5,586 bases of DNA from Candidatus Agathobaculum merdigallinarum. Lineage in GTDB: Bacteria > Bacillota > Clostridia > Oscillospirales > Butyricicoccaceae. Shown here one piece after another: positions 5,457 to 5,586 of the stretch. The DNA lies in the NCBI GenBank assembly GCA_019115425.1, contig DXDO01000183.1:1-5586 (forward strand). Direction: 5' to 3'. The number at the start of each line of letters is the position of its first letter. The first letter of the stretch is position 1. The position numbers and the translations under genes are program-made. Under the pieces are notes generated by a model that saw only the letters and a list, made by a program, of their open reading frames with translations, had not been told where the DNA came from and searched no databases.

Positions 5457-5586
5457 TCAGGCAGAATCAAGCACAGTTAGGCCTTGCGTTTCAAGGAAAC
5501 GAACAGCCTGCTTTACAGCCTTGGCAAGCTGCTTTTCTTTCAGATGCTCGGGCATATCTGCCCGATAAAGGTCAACGGGATTCCAT
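5457..5586 (-). CDS. C-terminal end of an unidentified protein (partial)
   Basis: An open minus-strand frame enters from the right edge and runs 43 codons to TGA (complement of 5459-5457). It reads WNPVDLYRADMPEH, then a Lys/Ala/Gln-rich amphipathic-looking helix (KEKQLAKAVKQAVRFLETQG) and TVLDSA at the end. I do not recognise the family. An internal ATG is present, but the frame stays open to the window edge, so the gene most likely begins outside. The evidence for coding is the open frame and protein-like composition only. Confidence 0.4.
   Translation of the reverse strand, partial: WNPVDLYRADMPEHLKEKQLAKAVKQAVRFLETQGLTVLDSA

Noticed and set aside
5358..5480. Possible 40-codon plus-strand ORF (GTG start, AAAGGTGA upstream) after the ferredoxin gene
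   Set aside because: The ribosome binding site is mediocre, the product (MKVRAGPVQTKK...) is basic and unrecognised, it contains the hairpin at 5408-5434, and it overlaps the end of the convergent frame. It could be a truncated gene but cannot be supported from sequence alone.

Overview
The window looks like chromosomal DNA from an anaerobic, moderately GC-rich member of the Clostridia, probably Oscillospirales (Oscillospiraceae or Butyricicoccaceae-like). This rests on AGGAGG-type ribosome binding sites, sigma-A-type promoters, the protein sequences (clostridial-type cysteine synthase, PepV dipeptidase, Crp/Fnr regulator beside a two-cluster ferredoxin) and an IS30-family remnant. The taxonomic placement is inference.

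Layout. Positions 1-197 hold the 3' end of an IS30-family insertion sequence: the last 32 codons of its transposase and a probable terminal inverted repeat. Positions 198-537 hold no gene, but 277-537 is filled by eight back-to-back hairpins. The two outermost hairpins are nearly the same sequence and carry outward-facing T-runs, so they read as terminators on opposite strands. On the minus strand, 538-1470 is a cysteine synthase family gene that probably starts at TTG and has an extended -10 promoter. On the plus strand, 1605-2324 is a phage-endolysin-like N-acetylmuramoyl-L-alanine amidase. A 19-bp perfect-stem bidirectional terminator separates it from a convergent minus-strand dipeptidase gene of the PepV type (2436-3800). 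Upstream of that, also on the minus strand, lies a Crp/Fnr-family regulator (3878-4549). It is divergent from a plus-strand 4Fe-4S protein (4642-5340). The window closes with the C-terminal end of an unrecognised minus-strand gene (5457-5586).

The most coherent functional unit is the divergent regulator/ferredoxin pair. A perfect 16-bp palindrome (4564-4579) lies between them. It falls just downstream of a good sigma-A promoter for the regulator and at about -36 to -41 relative to possible ferredoxin starts. That arrangement suits a regulator that represses itself and activates the ferredoxin gene. From family knowledge, such pairs in Clostridia are often associated with hybrid cluster protein (hcp) and nitrosative or redox stress; no hcp is present here. 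The other genes are housekeeping-like (cysteine synthesis, peptide turnover) or phage-derived (amidase). The strongest candidate for something undescribed is the hairpin array downstream of cysK.
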